Source: Puniceibacterium confluentis
GTDB lineage: Bacteria > Pseudomonadota > Alphaproteobacteria > Rhodobacterales > Rhodobacteraceae
Assembly (NCBI RefSeq): GCF_007923445.1
Contig: NZ_VOJI01000005.1
Span: 62,001 to 126,000 of the forward strand
Length of the DNA stretch: 64,000 nucleotides
Direction: 5' to 3'
The notes under the pieces were generated by a model. That model saw only the letters and a program-made list of their open reading frames with translations. It was not told the DNA's origin and did no database searches. The position numbers were made by a program, and so were the translations under genes. Positions 54,956 through 64,000 of the stretch are shown here, piece after piece (within the stretch, counting starts at the first letter, position 1; every line of letters begins with the position of its first letter).

Positions 54956-55630
54956 ATGAACAATTTCGAGTACAAGGTGATACCCGCCCCGGCGCGCGGT
55001 GAGAAAGGCAAGGGTGTCAAAGGTCCGGAAGCCCGGTTTGCCCATGCACTGGAACTGGTCATGAACGAAATGGCTGCCGATGGCTGGGAATACCAGCGGG
55101 CCGAAACCCTGCCGAGTTCCGAGCGATCCGGGCTGACAGGATCGGTGACCCAGTGGCGCAACCTGCTGGTGTTCCGCCGCCCGCGCGACGCCGACGTCGC
55201 CGCACATCAGCCCAGATTGCTGGACGCCCCTGTCTCCTCCTCCGCGGTCGAAGAGGACGTGTCCGAACGTCCGGTGCCACGTTCGGCGGGTCTGGGCGCC
55301 GCGGGCCTGCGGCTCGGGCAGCCGAGGGTGCCGCCCGGCGCGTCGCAGCACGACCCGGATCAGACGGCAGACACTGTGGCGGCGGTCCCATCGTCGGGAA
55401 AGAGTTCCGGGGCGCCGGAGCCTGAGACGCACACCGGGAGCAACGGTTCCGGCACGGTCACACCTGCCGAGGCAGAGGCCTCTGGCGACGGCTTTTCCGG
55501 TCCCCCGGCGACGCCGGACAACGAAGACGGGAAAACCGCAGAACTGTCGCATCTGACTTCGGCCCTGCGCGCACGCGCCGCGCGGTTGCAGCCTGTGACA
55601 GACAAGGACCCCGCCGACGGCAACAGCTGA
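54956..55630 (+). CDS. DUF4177 domain protein with disordered tail
   Basis: 224 aa. Residues 1-75 carry a DUF4177 module (FEYKVIPAPARGEKGKGVKG ... LELVMNEMAADGWEYQRAETLP ... LLVFRRP). The rest is Pro/Ser/Asp/Glu/Ala-rich and probably disordered, with conserved-looking ALRARAARLQP at the end. Function unknown. It lies 167 bases after gatB on the same strand, and its ATG at 54956 is the first in the frame that gives this module. Confidence 0.85.
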   Translation: MNNFEYKVIPAPARGEKGKGVKGPEARFAHALELVMNEMAADGWEYQRAETLPSSERSGLTGSVTQWRNLLVFRRPRDADVAAHQPRLLDAPVSSSAVEEDVSERPVPRSAGLGAAGLRLGQPRVPPGASQHDPDQTADTVAAVPSSGKSSGAPEPETHTGSNGSGTVTPAEAEASGDGFSGPPATPDNEDGKTAELSHLTSALRARAARLQPVTDKDPADGNS

Positions 55631-55654
55631 CCCCGCCGAAGCCCGCTGCCCGCC

Positions 55655-55912
55655 TCAGGTCCCGAGATCGAGGGACAGCGCGTGAATGCGGCCCATCAGG
55701 TCGGTGCCCAGGGCGGAATGCACCGCGCGGTGGTTCTGCAACCGCGACCGCCCCTCGAAGGCCGGGCTTCGGATCACCACGTGAAAATGGCTTTCGCCGC
55801 CTTCCTGAAACCCGGAATGGCCACGGTGGCTTTCGCTGTCATCGCGCACCAATAGCGCCTCCGGTGCGAATGCCTCGCGCAGCCGTGTCTCGATTTCCTG
55901 AGTTCTGGTCAT
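55655..55912 (-). CDS. BolA family protein
   Basis: 85 aa. BolA proteins assist iron-sulfur cluster transfer with monothiol glutaredoxins and affect stress morphology. The family signature SHRGHSGFQEGGESHFHVVI has the conserved His residues, followed by FEGRSRLQNHRAVHSALGTDL. ATG 55912 (MTRTQEIETRLREAF) fits the family; an ATG at 55936 gives eight extra residues. Divergent from the J-domain gene, a common alphaproteobacterial arrangement. Confidence 0.92.
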   Translation of the reverse strand: MTRTQEIETRLREAFAPEALLVRDDSESHRGHSGFQEGGESHFHVVIRSPAFEGRSRLQNHRAVHSALGTDLMGRIHALSLDLGT

Positions 55913-55986
55913 TTTTTCCGGTTCAACCTCTGTCATCTGTCGGTGGATAGTCTAGTGTTTGGCGTCCGAGTCGGAAAGGTGTTCCC

Positions 55987-56610
55987 ATGAGCAAATCAGA
56001 TCCCTTCGGTTTCGACATGTCGGTGTCGTCTTCGAAAAAGAAAAATCCGCGCGGACGCCGCGGCATGTCAGGTGAGAGCACGACCTCTGTGCGGCTGTGC
56101 GAACACGAGGGCTGCGACGAGCCGGGCAAGTTCCGTGCCCCCAAGGCCCCGGATGTGCTCGACGACTATTTCTGGTTCTGCAAGGACCATGTCCGCGAGT
56201 ACAACCTCAAGTGGAACTTCTTCCACGGCAAGACCGAGGCCGAAATGAACGCGCAAGAGACCTCTGACAAGGTCTGGGAGCGCAAGACCAAGGACTTCCG
56301 CGACACCGAGGCCCGCGCCTGGGCCCGGCTGGGGATCGAGGATCCGCATCAGGTGCTGGGTGACAACGCCACCCGCAATCCGGGCAAGTCGATCACCGGA
56401 ACCCGCCGCCTGCCCCCGACCGAGCGTCGCGCGATCGAGATTCTCGAAGCCAAGGATCACTGGACCAAGGCTGAGGTGCGCAAATCCTACAAGACATTGA
56501 TCAAGGTGCTGCACCCGGACATCAACGGCGGGGACCGGTCGCAGGAAGAACAGCTTCAGGAAGTTGTCTGGGCCTGGGACCAGATCAAGGACAGCCGGAA
56601 CTTCAAGTGA
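55987..56610 (+). CDS. J-domain (DnaJ-like) protein
   Basis: 207 aa. A C-terminal J domain ends the chain: the HPD motif is at 176-178 (LIKVLHPDINGGD). It stimulates the ATPase of an Hsp70 (DnaK-type) partner. The N-terminal part has a charged helical segment plus the pair Cys (RLCEHEGCDEPGKFRAP) suggestive of a small zinc site. No signal peptide. Diverges from the BolA gene; the 287-base gap after it ends at the terminator of the msrB operon. Confidence 0.93.
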   Translation: MSKSDPFGFDMSVSSSKKKNPRGRRGMSGESTTSVRLCEHEGCDEPGKFRAPKAPDVLDDYFWFCKDHVREYNLKWNFFHGKTEAEMNAQETSDKVWERKTKDFRDTEARAWARLGIEDPHQVLGDNATRNPGKSITGTRRLPPTERRAIEILEAKDHWTKAEVRKSYKTLIKVLHPDINGGDRSQEEQLQEVVWAWDQIKDSRNFK

Positions 56611-56758
56611 TGGGTGCACCGGCGCAGGGCGGTTACGCTTTGCACCGCCGTATCTCCCTGTTCCGAACCGGGCCACGACCGTCGGCCTGCCGCTGCGCGC
56701 ACCGGCACATCTGCAGCGCCGTGTGAACGCCGCCTGACAACCGCCGGTCGGAACACAG

Positions 56759-56790
56759 AAAAAAGGCGCGCTCCGGGGAAGGAGCGCGCC
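56759..56790 (-). terminator. Intrinsic terminator of the sigma-msrB operon
   Basis: Perfect 10-bp stem ggcgcgctcc/ggagcgcgcc with loop ggggaa (56765-56790), followed on the minus strand by six T. About 110 bases after the msrB stop; it also faces the end of the J-domain gene and may serve both. Confidence 0.92.
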
Positions 56791-56897
56791 GCATACTCGT
56801 GACTTCCGGCTCCGGGTGCCGCCGCTGACAGTCGAGGCAACCCGGGTAGGTGCCCGGCACAATTGCTGGACTGCTGCTGGCGACAGACCCCAGGGGG

Positions 56898-57359
56898 TCA
56901 GGCAGGCCGGAACACCAGGCTGACACCGTTGATGCAGTGTCGCTTGCCTGTGGGGGCCGGTCCGTCGTCAAAGACGTGGCCGAGGTGCGATCCGCAGCGG
57001 CTACAGTGCTCTTCGGTCCGGGCACCGAACAGCGACCAGTCGGTCCTGTTGCCGACAGCGCCCGCTTTGGCGGCAAAGAAGCTGGGCCAGCCGGTGCCGC
57101 TGTCGAATTTTGTGTCCGAGTCGTAAAGCGCCAGATCACACCCCCGGCACACATAGGTCCCGGGGCGTTTCTCGTCATTGAGCGGCGAGGTAAAGGCGCG
57201 TTCCGTGCCTTCCTCGCGCATGACCTTGTATTCCAGCGCGGACAGCATCGCTTTCCATTCGGCGTCGCTGCGGGTGACTTCAAATGTCCTGGCGGCCATT
57301 GCAGGCCCGCGACCAAGGCCAAGTGCAGCCGTAGCGAACAGGAACAGGCGTCGGTTCAT
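56898..57359 (-). CDS. msrB: Exported peptide-methionine (R)-S-oxide reductase
   Basis: 153 aa. Reduces methionine R-sulfoxide in proteins. Zinc ligands Cys71-x2-Cys74 and Cys119-x2-Cys122 and the catalytic Cys142 in GKRHCINGVSLVF are present. An N-terminal signal (MNRRLFLFATAALGLGRGPAMAA; the RR is compatible with Tat export) suggests a periplasmic enzyme, in contrast to the cytoplasmic MsrB. ATG 57359 has GGGAGG five bases upstream. Last gene of the operon that starts with an ECF sigma factor. Confidence 0.94.
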   Translation of the reverse strand: MNRRLFLFATAALGLGRGPAMAARTFEVTRSDAEWKAMLSALEYKVMREEGTERAFTSPLNDEKRPGTYVCRGCDLALYDSDTKFDSGTGWPSFFAAKAGAVGNRTDWSLFGARTEEHCSRCGSHLGHVFDDGPAPTGKRHCINGVSLVFRPA

Positions 57360-57460
57360 GTGATCCTCCCTTTCTCTTGCCTCAATGTGGCGGCCCCACC
57401 CCTGCCGGGGCAAGAGCAAGGCCCGCACATTCGCGCGACCGGAGCGTGTAGACTCGCAGC

Positions 57461-58024
57461 TTACATCGCGGGCAGAAGCACCCGGTCGATGACATGGATC
57501 ACGCCATTGGACTGTTTGACATCCGCGATCGTGACATTGGCGACGCGGCCCTGTTCGTCGGTCAGGGTGATCTTGCCGCCCGTCATCTTGGCCTTCAGCA
57601 CGCAACCGCCGACGGTGGCAACGTCATGCTCGCCACCGTCATCGGCGATCATGCCGGCGATGGCGTCGGACATGGCATTCGCTGCGACCACGTGGCAGGT
57701 CAGGATCGTGGCAAGCTGCGCCTTGTTCTCGTCCATCATCAGCGCGCCGAGCGAATCCTTCGAGATCATGTCAAAGGCCGCGTTGGTCGGCGCAAACACG
57801 GTAAAGGGGCCTTCGCTCATCAGCGTATCGACCAGACCGGCCTGTTTCACGGCGGCCACCAGCGTGGTGTGATCCGCCGAGTTCACGGCGTTCTCGACGA
57901 TGTTCTTTGTGGCGAACATTTCGGCGCCACCAACCATCGGGTTGCCATCCATCTTGTTGGCGGCGAAAGCGCCCGTGGCGATTGTGGAAACCAGCAGCGC
58001 GGCAAGGGTTGTCTTCAGGGTCAT
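57461..58024 (-). CDS. Secreted fasciclin (FAS1) domain protein
   Basis: 187 aa. A signal peptide (MTLKTTLAALLVSTIATGAFA) precedes one FAS1 domain: NIVENAVNSADHTTLVAAVKQAGLVDTL, PFTVFAPTNAAFDM, ILTCHVVAANAM and NVTIADVKQSNGVIHVIDRVLLP. Single FAS1 proteins act in adhesion or as periplasmic partners. GGAGG lies nine bases before the ATG. It lies between the anti-sigma factor and msrB on one strand. Confidence 0.93.
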   Translation of the reverse strand: MTLKTTLAALLVSTIATGAFAANKMDGNPMVGGAEMFATKNIVENAVNSADHTTLVAAVKQAGLVDTLMSEGPFTVFAPTNAAFDMISKDSLGALMMDENKAQLATILTCHVVAANAMSDAIAGMIADDGGEHDVATVGGCVLKAKMTGGKITLTDEQGRVANVTIADVKQSNGVIHVIDRVLLPAM

Positions 58025-58148
58025 TCAGGTATTCCTCCATCCCCGGCGTTTATCGCTGGGTCAGTTGCAACCACGGCACCCCGTGCCCACAAGTTTCAGA
58101 TGTCGCGTAAAAATCGCGGTTCACGTCACTGTGAAGCCCTTTTTGCCG

Positions 58149-58859
58149 TCAACCCGGGGTCAGAGTTCCGCGTGCCAGCTCCCGCCCTGTCGGGGCGGAT
58201 GCCGTCGCCGCGTCCGCCGCCAGATCCGAGATCACGAGCGTCGCACCCGCCAAATCGCCCCACAGGACCTCCGGAACGTAAAGCGTGCCCGGGACTCCGG
58301 TTTCCAGCGGCCCCAGGACCACAGGCCCCCCACCGTCGGCCGGATGGACCCAGACCACCAACACCCGCCCCGGAGGCAGGTCATCCACAGGCCCGCGCAA
58401 CGTCAGGACTCCGGTGTCAGGCGCGTAATGTGCTTGCAGGGCCAGCCCGCTGTCGGCGGCCACAAGATCCGCGTACAGGTCCGGCGCGGGGGGAGCGGTG
58501 TTCAGCAGGCCCTTGGTATTGACCACCCAGGCGAGCGCAGCCGCAACCAGTGCCCCCAGCAGGTAGGGTAGCAACGCGCGCCACAGCGTCTGCCGTCCCG
58601 TTCCGAAGATCTCTGTCTCGATCCGGCGCAGAACCGCAGCCGCCGGAGCGACTTCGGGCAGGGAATCGGAAATGTCGGCAAAATGTTCGGCCCAGTAGGT
58701 CACTTCCGTCTGCAAGACGGGTTCCCTCTCCAGGCGACGTTCAAAGGCCCGCGCCTCGTCATCAGACAGCAGGTTCAGCACATATTCCGCGCAAAGGGCG
58801 CTGTCTGTTCCGGAAAGGTCCGGCGGCGGGCGGTCACTGTCATCCGAACGGCCTGTCAT
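58149..58859 (-). CDS. Membrane anti-sigma factor (RskA-like)
   Basis: 236 aa. A short N-terminal cytoplasmic sigma-binding part (LNLLSDDEARAFERRLEREPVLQTEVTYWAEHFADISDSLP) is followed by one membrane helix (ALLPYLLGALVAAALAWVVN) and a periplasmic RskA domain (VLVVWVHPADGGGPVVLGPLETG). Its ATG overlaps the sigma stop (58856-58859). It should hold the sigma factor inactive until an envelope signal, possibly oxidation, is sensed; the signal is inferred. Confidence 0.9.
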   Translation of the reverse strand: MTGRSDDSDRPPPDLSGTDSALCAEYVLNLLSDDEARAFERRLEREPVLQTEVTYWAEHFADISDSLPEVAPAAAVLRRIETEIFGTGRQTLWRALLPYLLGALVAAALAWVVNTKGLLNTAPPAPDLYADLVAADSGLALQAHYAPDTGVLTLRGPVDDLPPGRVLVVWVHPADGGGPVVLGPLETGVPGTLYVPEVLWGDLAGATLVISDLAADAATASAPTGRELARGTLTPG

Positions 58860-59401
58860 CGGCGCAGACACTCCCTCAACTGCGTGAAACAGCGCCGCAT
58901 CCTGCTTTGCACAGCAGCGGGGTCGACTCCCATCGTGTCCGCAATATCGCTGTAGGACAAGCCGTCAAGGCAGACCTGCCGCAGCATGTCGACGTCTGCG
59001 ACCTGTTGTTCCCGCAGGCACAGGCCCAACGGACCACCAATGCCCGGAGCCTTGGCCTGCGCCCCGGAAAGAACGCTCAGATCGGCAAGGACCGGGGCAC
59101 AGTCAGGCTGGTCACAGGGTGCCGCACCCAGGCGACGCCTGTGACCTGTCGCGACGGTGCGGGCCACCGCCATCATCCATGTCATCGGAGAACTCCTGTT
59201 GGCACGCGACATCGCCGCCGAGTTCCAGATTTCCTGATACACCTCCTGCAACGCCCGTTCGGCACTGTCCTGATCGGGCAAGATCCGCAAACAGATGGCA
59301 TAAAGCTTTGGTGCGGTGCCCTGGTACAGGACGCGCAATGCAGGACGGTCGCCCAGGGCGACGCGCGCAATCACCGCTGCCAACTGCTCTTGGGTATCCA
59401 T
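58856..59401 (-). CDS. ECF-family RNA polymerase sigma factor
   Basis: 181 aa. Region 2 ([38 protein letters not shown]) and region 4 ([42 protein letters not shown]) are present and linked by a short spacer. It starts the minus-strand operon with its anti-sigma factor, a fasciclin protein and MsrB. Likely regulates its own operon; the promoter region carries a 14-base tandem repeat. Its divergent neighbour is cobS. Confidence 0.93.
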   Translation of the reverse strand: MDTQEQLAAVIARVALGDRPALRVLYQGTAPKLYAICLRILPDQDSAERALQEVYQEIWNSAAMSRANRSSPMTWMMAVARTVATGHRRRLGAAPCDQPDCAPVLADLSVLSGAQAKAPGIGGPLGLCLREQQVADVDMLRQVCLDGLSYSDIADTMGVDPAAVQSRMRRCFTQLRECLRR

Positions 59402-59416
59402 ACCGGTGCGGACCTG

Positions 59417-59444
59417 TTCAACTCGGCGGCTTCAACTCGGCTGC
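59417..59444. repeat. 14-base tandem repeat before the ECF sigma gene
   Basis: ttcaactcggcggc is followed directly by ttcaactcggctgc (13 of 14 bases equal; 59417-59444), 15 bases before the sigma ATG. Each unit holds GTTGAA on the minus strand. The repeat sits in the 142-base divergent region shared with cobS and may be part of a promoter or regulator site; this is inference. Confidence 0.7.
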
Positions 59445-59543
59445 GGCCCGAACGAACATGCGCGCTTCCCCTTGCCCCTCAGCGCGTTATGTTGCACGAC
59501 GGGCACGAGACGAAAACGCGCGACGCTAAAGGACGGTTCCACC

Positions 59544-60530
59544 ATGGCTGACGGTACAATCGACATCAACGCAAAACCTACCGAGGAAATCGACGTCCGC
59601 GAGGTTTTCGGAATTGATACCGACATGATCGTGCACGGCTTTCCCGACCGGACCGAGCGGGTGCCGGATATCGACAGCACCTACAAGTTCGACCCCGACA
59701 CCACTCTGGCCATCCTCGCGGGCTTTCGCAACAACCGCCGGGTGATGATCCAGGGCTACCACGGCACCGGCAAATCGACCCATATCGAACAGGTGGCGGC
59801 GCGTCTGAACTGGCCTGCTGTCCGGGTCAATCTGGACTCGCACATCAGCCGGATCGACCTGATCGGCAAGGATGCGATCAAGCTGGTGGACGGCAAGCAG
59901 ACGACTCAGTTTCAGGAAGGCATCCTGCCCTGGGCCCTGCGCAACCCCTGCGCCATCGTCTTTGACGAATACGACGCTGGCCGGGCCGACGTGATGTTCG
60001 TCATCCAGCGCGTGCTCGAGACCGACGGCAAGCTGACGCTGCTGGACCAGAACCAGGTGCTGACACCGCACAAGTATTTCCGCATCTTCGCCACCGCCAA
60101 CACGGTCGGCCTGGGCGACACAACCGGCCTGTATCACGGCACTCAGCAGATCAACCAGGGCCAGATGGACCGCTGGTCGCTGGTGGCGACCCTGAACTAC
60201 CTGTCGATCGACGCCGAGACCGCCATCGTGCTGTCCAAGAACCCGCACTACAACACCGAGAAGGGCCGCAAGACCCTGCGCCAGATGGTGACGGTGGCGG
60301 ATCTGACCCGGACGGCCTTCATGAACGGCGACCTCTCGACGGTCATGTCGCCACGCACGGTCATCGCCTGGGCGCAGAATGCCGAAATTTTCCACAATCT
60401 CGGCTATGCGTTCCGCGTCTCTTTCCTGAACAAGTGTGACGAACTCGAGCGTCAGACCGTGGCCGAGTTCTATCAGCGCTGCTTTGACGAGGAACTGCCG
60501 GAAAGTGCGGCGTCCCTCAGCATGAGCTGA
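59544..60530 (+). CDS. cobS: Cobaltochelatase subunit CobS
   Basis: 328 aa. AAA+ ATPase of the aerobic cobalt chelatase CobNST that inserts cobalt into hydrogenobyrinate a,c-diamide. Walker [10 protein letters not shown] (71-79) and Walker B AIVFDEYD (Asp141-Glu142) are visible; ends [12 protein letters not shown] 59544 has AAAGGA about ten bases upstream. An intrinsic terminator follows at 60581-60606, so cobT, located beyond a two-gene insert, has a separate transcript. Confidence 0.97.
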   Translation: MADGTIDINAKPTEEIDVREVFGIDTDMIVHGFPDRTERVPDIDSTYKFDPDTTLAILAGFRNNRRVMIQGYHGTGKSTHIEQVAARLNWPAVRVNLDSHISRIDLIGKDAIKLVDGKQTTQFQEGILPWALRNPCAIVFDEYDAGRADVMFVIQRVLETDGKLTLLDQNQVLTPHKYFRIFATANTVGLGDTTGLYHGTQQINQGQMDRWSLVATLNYLSIDAETAIVLSKNPHYNTEKGRKTLRQMVTVADLTRTAFMNGDLSTVMSPRTVIAWAQNAEIFHNLGYAFRVSFLNKCDELERQTVAEFYQRCFDEELPESAASLSMS

Positions 60531-60580
60531 TCGCGACCCGACCAGTCGCCGCTTGCCCTGATGCACAACCCGACCATGCA

Positions 60581-60606
60581 ACCCCGCCACGTCCGGCGGG
60601 GTTTTT
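60581..60606 (+). terminator. Intrinsic terminator of cobS
   Basis: 8-bp stem accccgcc/ggcggggt (loop acgtcc) followed by TTTTT. About 50 bases after the stop at 60530. Confidence 0.92.
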
Positions 60607-60703
60607 CCGTGCAGACGCGGGATATCAGTACCATTTGTAGCACTTTCCGAAAAAGTTTTCATTCCGCTTAATTTTTGAGCCATTTTTGTGGTGCACTGTG
60701 TCC

Positions 60704-61114
60704 ATGATGGAGACCGCGCCGCGATATTCCGGTACGCGTTGTGCCGCATTGATCTGGTTCACCGTACTGGCCGGGCCAGCCACAGCCCTGCCCGACAGGC
60801 CCGGCGACCTGGCACGGATGTTTGCGACCTGCGCCGGACGCATGACCGCGATGATGGAGTTTCAGTGGAGCTTCGACGGCGCCGCTTCGGAACGCACCGG
60901 CGAGACGCTCAGAGACTTCGATGTGCTGCTCGAAGCGGCCCTTGGTCCCGGGGCCACGGGGCGTGACGCGCTGAACTGGCGGATCGACGCAAAGATGGCG
61001 CACAGCCGATTGCTCAATCTCGCCACGTTCGGGCGCGACGACCGACTGCGGAGCCAGGCGAGCCGCGCCGCAGAGCTGTATCTGTCAGAGTGTGAAGACG
61101 TTCTGCTAAAATGA
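60704..61114 (+). CDS. Hypothetical secreted or membrane-tethered protein
   Basis: 136 aa, unrecognised. A hydrophobic segment (AALIWFTVLAGPATALP, about 16-33) ends in a plausible signal-peptidase site before a helical, acidic body containing two Cys (FATCAG, LSECEDV) that could form a disulfide. It lies between cobS and cobT and overlaps the convergent hydrolase by nine bases. Two adjacent ATGs (60704, 60707) without a clear ribosome binding site. Confidence 0.6.
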   Translation: MMETAPRYSGTRCAALIWFTVLAGPATALPDRPGDLARMFATCAGRMTAMMEFQWSFDGAASERTGETLRDFDVLLEAALGPGATGRDALNWRIDAKMAHSRLLNLATFGRDDRLRSQASRAAELYLSECEDVLLK

Positions 61115-61930
61115 CCTGTGCCCCTGGGGCTGCGCCAGGATACGCGCCAGCACCCGGGCGACCGCCGCCGGGTTGTCACGGGTCATGAAATGACCGGCGT
61201 CGGGGATCACCTCGGTACCAACGCCCCGGGCGCGGAGCAGCTCCGGCTCGGGAACATCCGCGGATCCGACATTGCGGGCCAGACTTTTTGCCCCGTAAAG
61301 ATAGGTGCGGGGGCAGGCCAGATTCAGAAAGCTCTGCTCGAGCTCCGGGTCCAGATCGACCAGGCCGCTGGCATTTCCATGCAGCGCACCCGGATCGGCC
61401 AGCCGCCAGGACGCGTGCAGGAATCCATAGAACGGCTGGCCGCTGATCGCTTTGGCGCGGATGTCGTGCATTTGCGCCGGATAGCCACCGGCCGGATAGG
61501 CCGCGCCGTCCTGCTGTGCGATGCCTCGCGACGCGGCACCGCCCCCGGGGCGCAGGTTGCCCTCGGCCACCACAAGGTGATGCACCAGGTCCGGCCGCGC
61601 GGCGGCCAGCGCCATGGCGACGGACCCGCCCATCGAATGCCCGAACAGAACGCAGGGCCCCGGCTTCAGGTGATCCAGCACCCTGGCGACAACAGCGGCA
61701 TGCGCACGCGGGGTATGGTCGAAATCCTGTGCCGCCTCGCTGAAACCCGACCCCGGCAGATCGATCAGGATCCGCCGCGCATCGGCAAGCGCCGGATCAC
61801 AGACCACATCCAGGAAATTCGCCGCCGCCGCAAAGCTGAGCGCAGGCAGACACACCAGCGGCAGGCCGGTCCCGGCGAGATCGTGCCAATGCACCAAGGC
61901 GTCGTGCTGCGGGAGGTAAAGTGAGTGCAT
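61106..61930 (-). CDS. Alpha/beta hydrolase
   Basis: 274 aa. Alpha/beta fold serine hydrolase: nucleophile elbow FGHSMGGS (Ser99), catalytic His247 in [12 protein letters not shown], and an oxyanion-type loop at the start ([11 protein letters not shown]). Esterase, lipase or C-C hydrolase activity cannot be told from sequence. It opposes cobS/cobT and may have been inserted between them; no link to cobalamin is evident. Confidence 0.85.
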   Translation of the reverse strand: MHSLYLPQHDALVHWHDLAGTGLPLVCLPALSFAAAANFLDVVCDPALADARRILIDLPGSGFSEAAQDFDHTPRAHAAVVARVLDHLKPGPCVLFGHSMGGSVAMALAAARPDLVHHLVVAEGNLRPGGGAASRGIAQQDGAAYPAGGYPAQMHDIRAKAISGQPFYGFLHASWRLADPGALHGNASGLVDLDPELEQSFLNLACPRTYLYGAKSLARNVGSADVPEPELLRARGVGTEVIPDAGHFMTRDNPAAVARVLARILAQPQGHRSF

Positions 61931-62049
61931 GTGGCGCGGCCTTCGGTTCCGGTCGCGCGCAGACTACGGTGCCCTGCCACGGCCGACAAGCACGGCGCGG
62001 CACAGATCTGCCCTTGTCAAACTCGGTGGGATGTCCAATTAGTCTGGGT

Positions 62050-63927
62050 ATGGCTCAGCATTCCGACAACCCCGCAGATCCCTTCAAGAAAGCCCTTGCC
62101 GAGGCGACCAAGGTCATGGCCCACGACCGCGACCTGACGGTCAGCTATTCGGTCGACCCTTCGGGCGTGTCCGGCGACGCGATGCGCCTGCCGCAGGTGT
62201 CGCGCCGCATGACCCGGGATGAAGTCTTGCTGGCGCGCGGCACGGCGGATGCCCTCGCGCTCTATCGTCGGTATCACGACACAGCCACCCACAGCCGCTA
62301 TGCTCCTCCGGGCGACATGGCGCGCGAGCTTTACGAAGCGATGGAGACGGCCCGCTGCGAGGCGATGGGCGCACGGGACATGCCCGGCACCGCCGGCAAC
62401 ATCGACGTGAAGATCAGCCACGAGGCCGCCCGGCGCGGATACGATCAGGTAAAGCAGGCATCCGATGTGCCGCTGGCGGTCGGCGCAGGCTATCTGATCC
62501 GGCATCTGGCGACCGGTCGGGCCCTGCCGCCGGGCGCGCAGAACGTCATGGACCTGTGGCGCGGCTTTATCGAGGATCAGGCCGGCGGAACACTGGACGG
62601 GTTGCAGGACAAGCTGGCCGATCAGGGGGAATTTGCCAAATTCTCCCGCAAGATCATTTCCGACCTCGGATACGGCGACCAGCTGGGCGATGATCCGGAC
62701 GACATGAACGACGACTCGGACGATCAGGCCGAAGACGGCGGCGAGGAAGAGCAGGATCCCGACAGCACCGGCGACGACGAGGACGGCGAGGAAGATTCCG
62801 AGAGCAGCCCCGAATCGTCGCAGGACGAGACGCAGGACAGCAGCCAGGCGCAGGTTTCGATGGACGAACTTGCGGATCAGGAACTGGGCGACGAGGCCGA
62901 GATGCCCGAAGGCGAAGCTCCGATGGAGCCCCCTGCCCCGCAGCCGGTTTCCGACGCCGACCCGAATTACACCGTTTATGACAGCGCGCACGACGAAGAG
63001 ATCAAGGCCGAGGATCTGGCCGAGCCGGTCGAACTGGAACGCCTGCGCGCCTATCTCGACCAGCAGCTCGAACCGCTGAAGGGTGCGGTGAGCCGTCTCG
63101 CCAACAAGTTGCAGCGCCGCCTCCAGGCGCAGCAGAACCGGTCGTGGGAATTCGATCTGGAAGAAGGCATGCTCGACGCGGGACGTCTGGCGCGGGTGGT
63201 GGTCAGTCCGACGACGCCGCTGTCCTTCAAGATCGAGAAGGACACCGAATTCCGCGACACGGTGGTGACGCTGCTGCTCGACAACTCGGGCTCGATGCGC
63301 GGTCGACCGATCTCGATCGCTGCGATCTGCGCCGACGTTCTGGCCCGCACGCTCGAGCGCTGCAACGTCAAGGTCGAGATCCTGGGCTTTACCACCAAGG
63401 CCTGGAAAGGCGGCATGGCGCGCGAGAAATGGCTTGGCGCCGGGCGCGAACAGCAGCCCGGGCGGCTGAATGACCTGCGCCATATCATCTACAAGGCCGC
63501 GGATGCGCCCTGGCGGCGGACGCGCGCCAACCTGGGTCTGATGATGAAAGAGGGCCTGCTGAAGGAAAACATCGACGGCGAGGCGCTGGAATGGGCGCAC
63601 CGTCGCATGGTGCACCGCCCCGAGGCGCGCAAGATTCTGATGGTGATTTCAGACGGTGCGCCCGTGGATGATTCGACGCTGTCGGTCAATCCGGCCAACT
63701 TTCTGGAGAAGCACCTGCGCGATGTGATCGCCATGGTCGAGCGGCGTCGTCAGGTCGAACTGCTCGCCATCGGCATCGGCCATGACGTGACGCGCTACTA
63801 CAACCGGGCAGTGACGATCACCGATGTCGAACAGCTTGCCGGGGCGATGACCGAACAACTGGCGTCGCTGTTTGATTCCGATCCGCGGGCCCGGGCCCGG
63901 GTTATGGGACTCAAGCGCGCTTCCTGA
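62050..63927 (+). CDS. cobT: Cobaltochelatase subunit CobT
   Basis: 625 aa. Partner of CobS in the cobalt chelatase. A long acidic linker (about 215-310; [16 protein letters not shown]...) precedes the C-terminal VWA domain, whose metal site DNSGS (Asp411, Ser413, Ser415) is complete and ends [15 protein letters not shown] 62050 ([16 protein letters not shown]) is chosen; an earlier in-frame start at 61921 overlaps the hydrolase gene. The 73 bases after the stop hold nothing recognised. Confidence 0.96.
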   Translation: MAQHSDNPADPFKKALAEATKVMAHDRDLTVSYSVDPSGVSGDAMRLPQVSRRMTRDEVLLARGTADALALYRRYHDTATHSRYAPPGDMARELYEAMETARCEAMGARDMPGTAGNIDVKISHEAARRGYDQVKQASDVPLAVGAGYLIRHLATGRALPPGAQNVMDLWRGFIEDQAGGTLDGLQDKLADQGEFAKFSRKIISDLGYGDQLGDDPDDMNDDSDDQAEDGGEEEQDPDSTGDDEDGEEDSESSPESSQDETQDSSQAQVSMDELADQELGDEAEMPEGEAPMEPPAPQPVSDADPNYTVYDSAHDEEIKAEDLAEPVELERLRAYLDQQLEPLKGAVSRLANKLQRRLQAQQNRSWEFDLEEGMLDAGRLARVVVSPTTPLSFKIEKDTEFRDTVVTLLLDNSGSMRGRPISIAAICADVLARTLERCNVKVEILGFTTKAWKGGMAREKWLGAGREQQPGRLNDLRHIIYKAADAPWRRTRANLGLMMKEGLLKENIDGEALEWAHRRMVHRPEARKILMVISDGAPVDDSTLSVNPANFLEKHLRDVIAMVERRRQVELLAIGIGHDVTRYYNRAVTITDVEQLAGAMTEQLASLFDSDPRARARVMGLKRAS

Positions 63928-64000
63928 CCGGGTTGCGGCACGGCTGCGCTGACTGACGGTGATCTGGCATTGCGCCCCGGGCGGGCGGCGGATGAGGGCG

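Noticed and set aside
53101-55161. 686-codon minus-strand frame opposite gatB
   Set aside because: gatB is certain on the plus strand; no domain is visible in the antisense product.

Overview
The window looks like chromosomal DNA of a marine-type alphaproteobacterium of the Rhodobacteraceae/Roseobacteraceae. This rests on high G+C, a complete Rhodobacter-type gene transfer agent (GTA) cluster, CobS/CobT of the aerobic cobalamin pathway, and many families typical of roseobacters (Hint/RTX protein, DUF3422, TsuA-like YeeE, GlcG/HbpS, MsrB with fasciclin). I cannot assign a genus from sequence alone. No rRNA, tRNA, CRISPR array, insertion sequence or integrase was found.

Region by region. 1-1220: end of a 2-oxoacid dehydrogenase E2 gene, a shared hairpin terminator, and cysE. 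1340-15778 (minus strand): the GTA structural cluster in the canonical order g1 (small terminase) to g15 (baseplate megatron), ending in a small translationally coupled gene. Its genes mostly overlap by a few bases. Three intercistronic gaps break the pattern, and each holds strong dyad symmetry (14011-14053, 12528-12571, 10604-10700). 16094-19987: mltG with an intrinsic terminator, fabF, a glycosyltransferase-like gene and a DUF2934/histone-H1-like small protein. 19991-30868: a peptide or N-acyl amino acid uptake and processing locus. A dual-ATPase ABC gene and four downstream genes (EEP-family phosphatase, ArgE-like deacylase, FAD oxidoreductase, M20 amidohydrolase) run on the minus strand. 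The binding protein and two permeases diverge from them on the plus strand.

31141-37455: a TsuA-like transporter, a DUF3422 membrane protein, a VOC protein and the pntAB transhydrogenase with its terminator. 37901-42758: an SDR gene coupled to kynureninase, then a large RTX-Hint protein preceded by a palindrome and short repeats. 42767-46278: a GATase1 hydrolase, a GlcG-like protein and malate synthase G (glycolate/glyoxylate use). 46795-55912: aminopeptidase N, an acyltransferase, a small lytic transglycosylase, gatB, a DUF4177 protein, BolA and genes of unknown function.

55987-64000: a J-domain protein; a minus-strand operon of ECF sigma factor, membrane anti-sigma factor, fasciclin protein and exported MsrB, closed by a terminator; then cobS and cobT separated by an unknown gene and an alpha/beta hydrolase. 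The sigma operon and cobS diverge from a 142-base region that carries a 14-base tandem repeat. The most unusual signals are the dyads inside the GTA cluster, the RTX-Hint gene with its upstream symmetry, and the possible periplasmic methionine-sulfoxide repair regulon.
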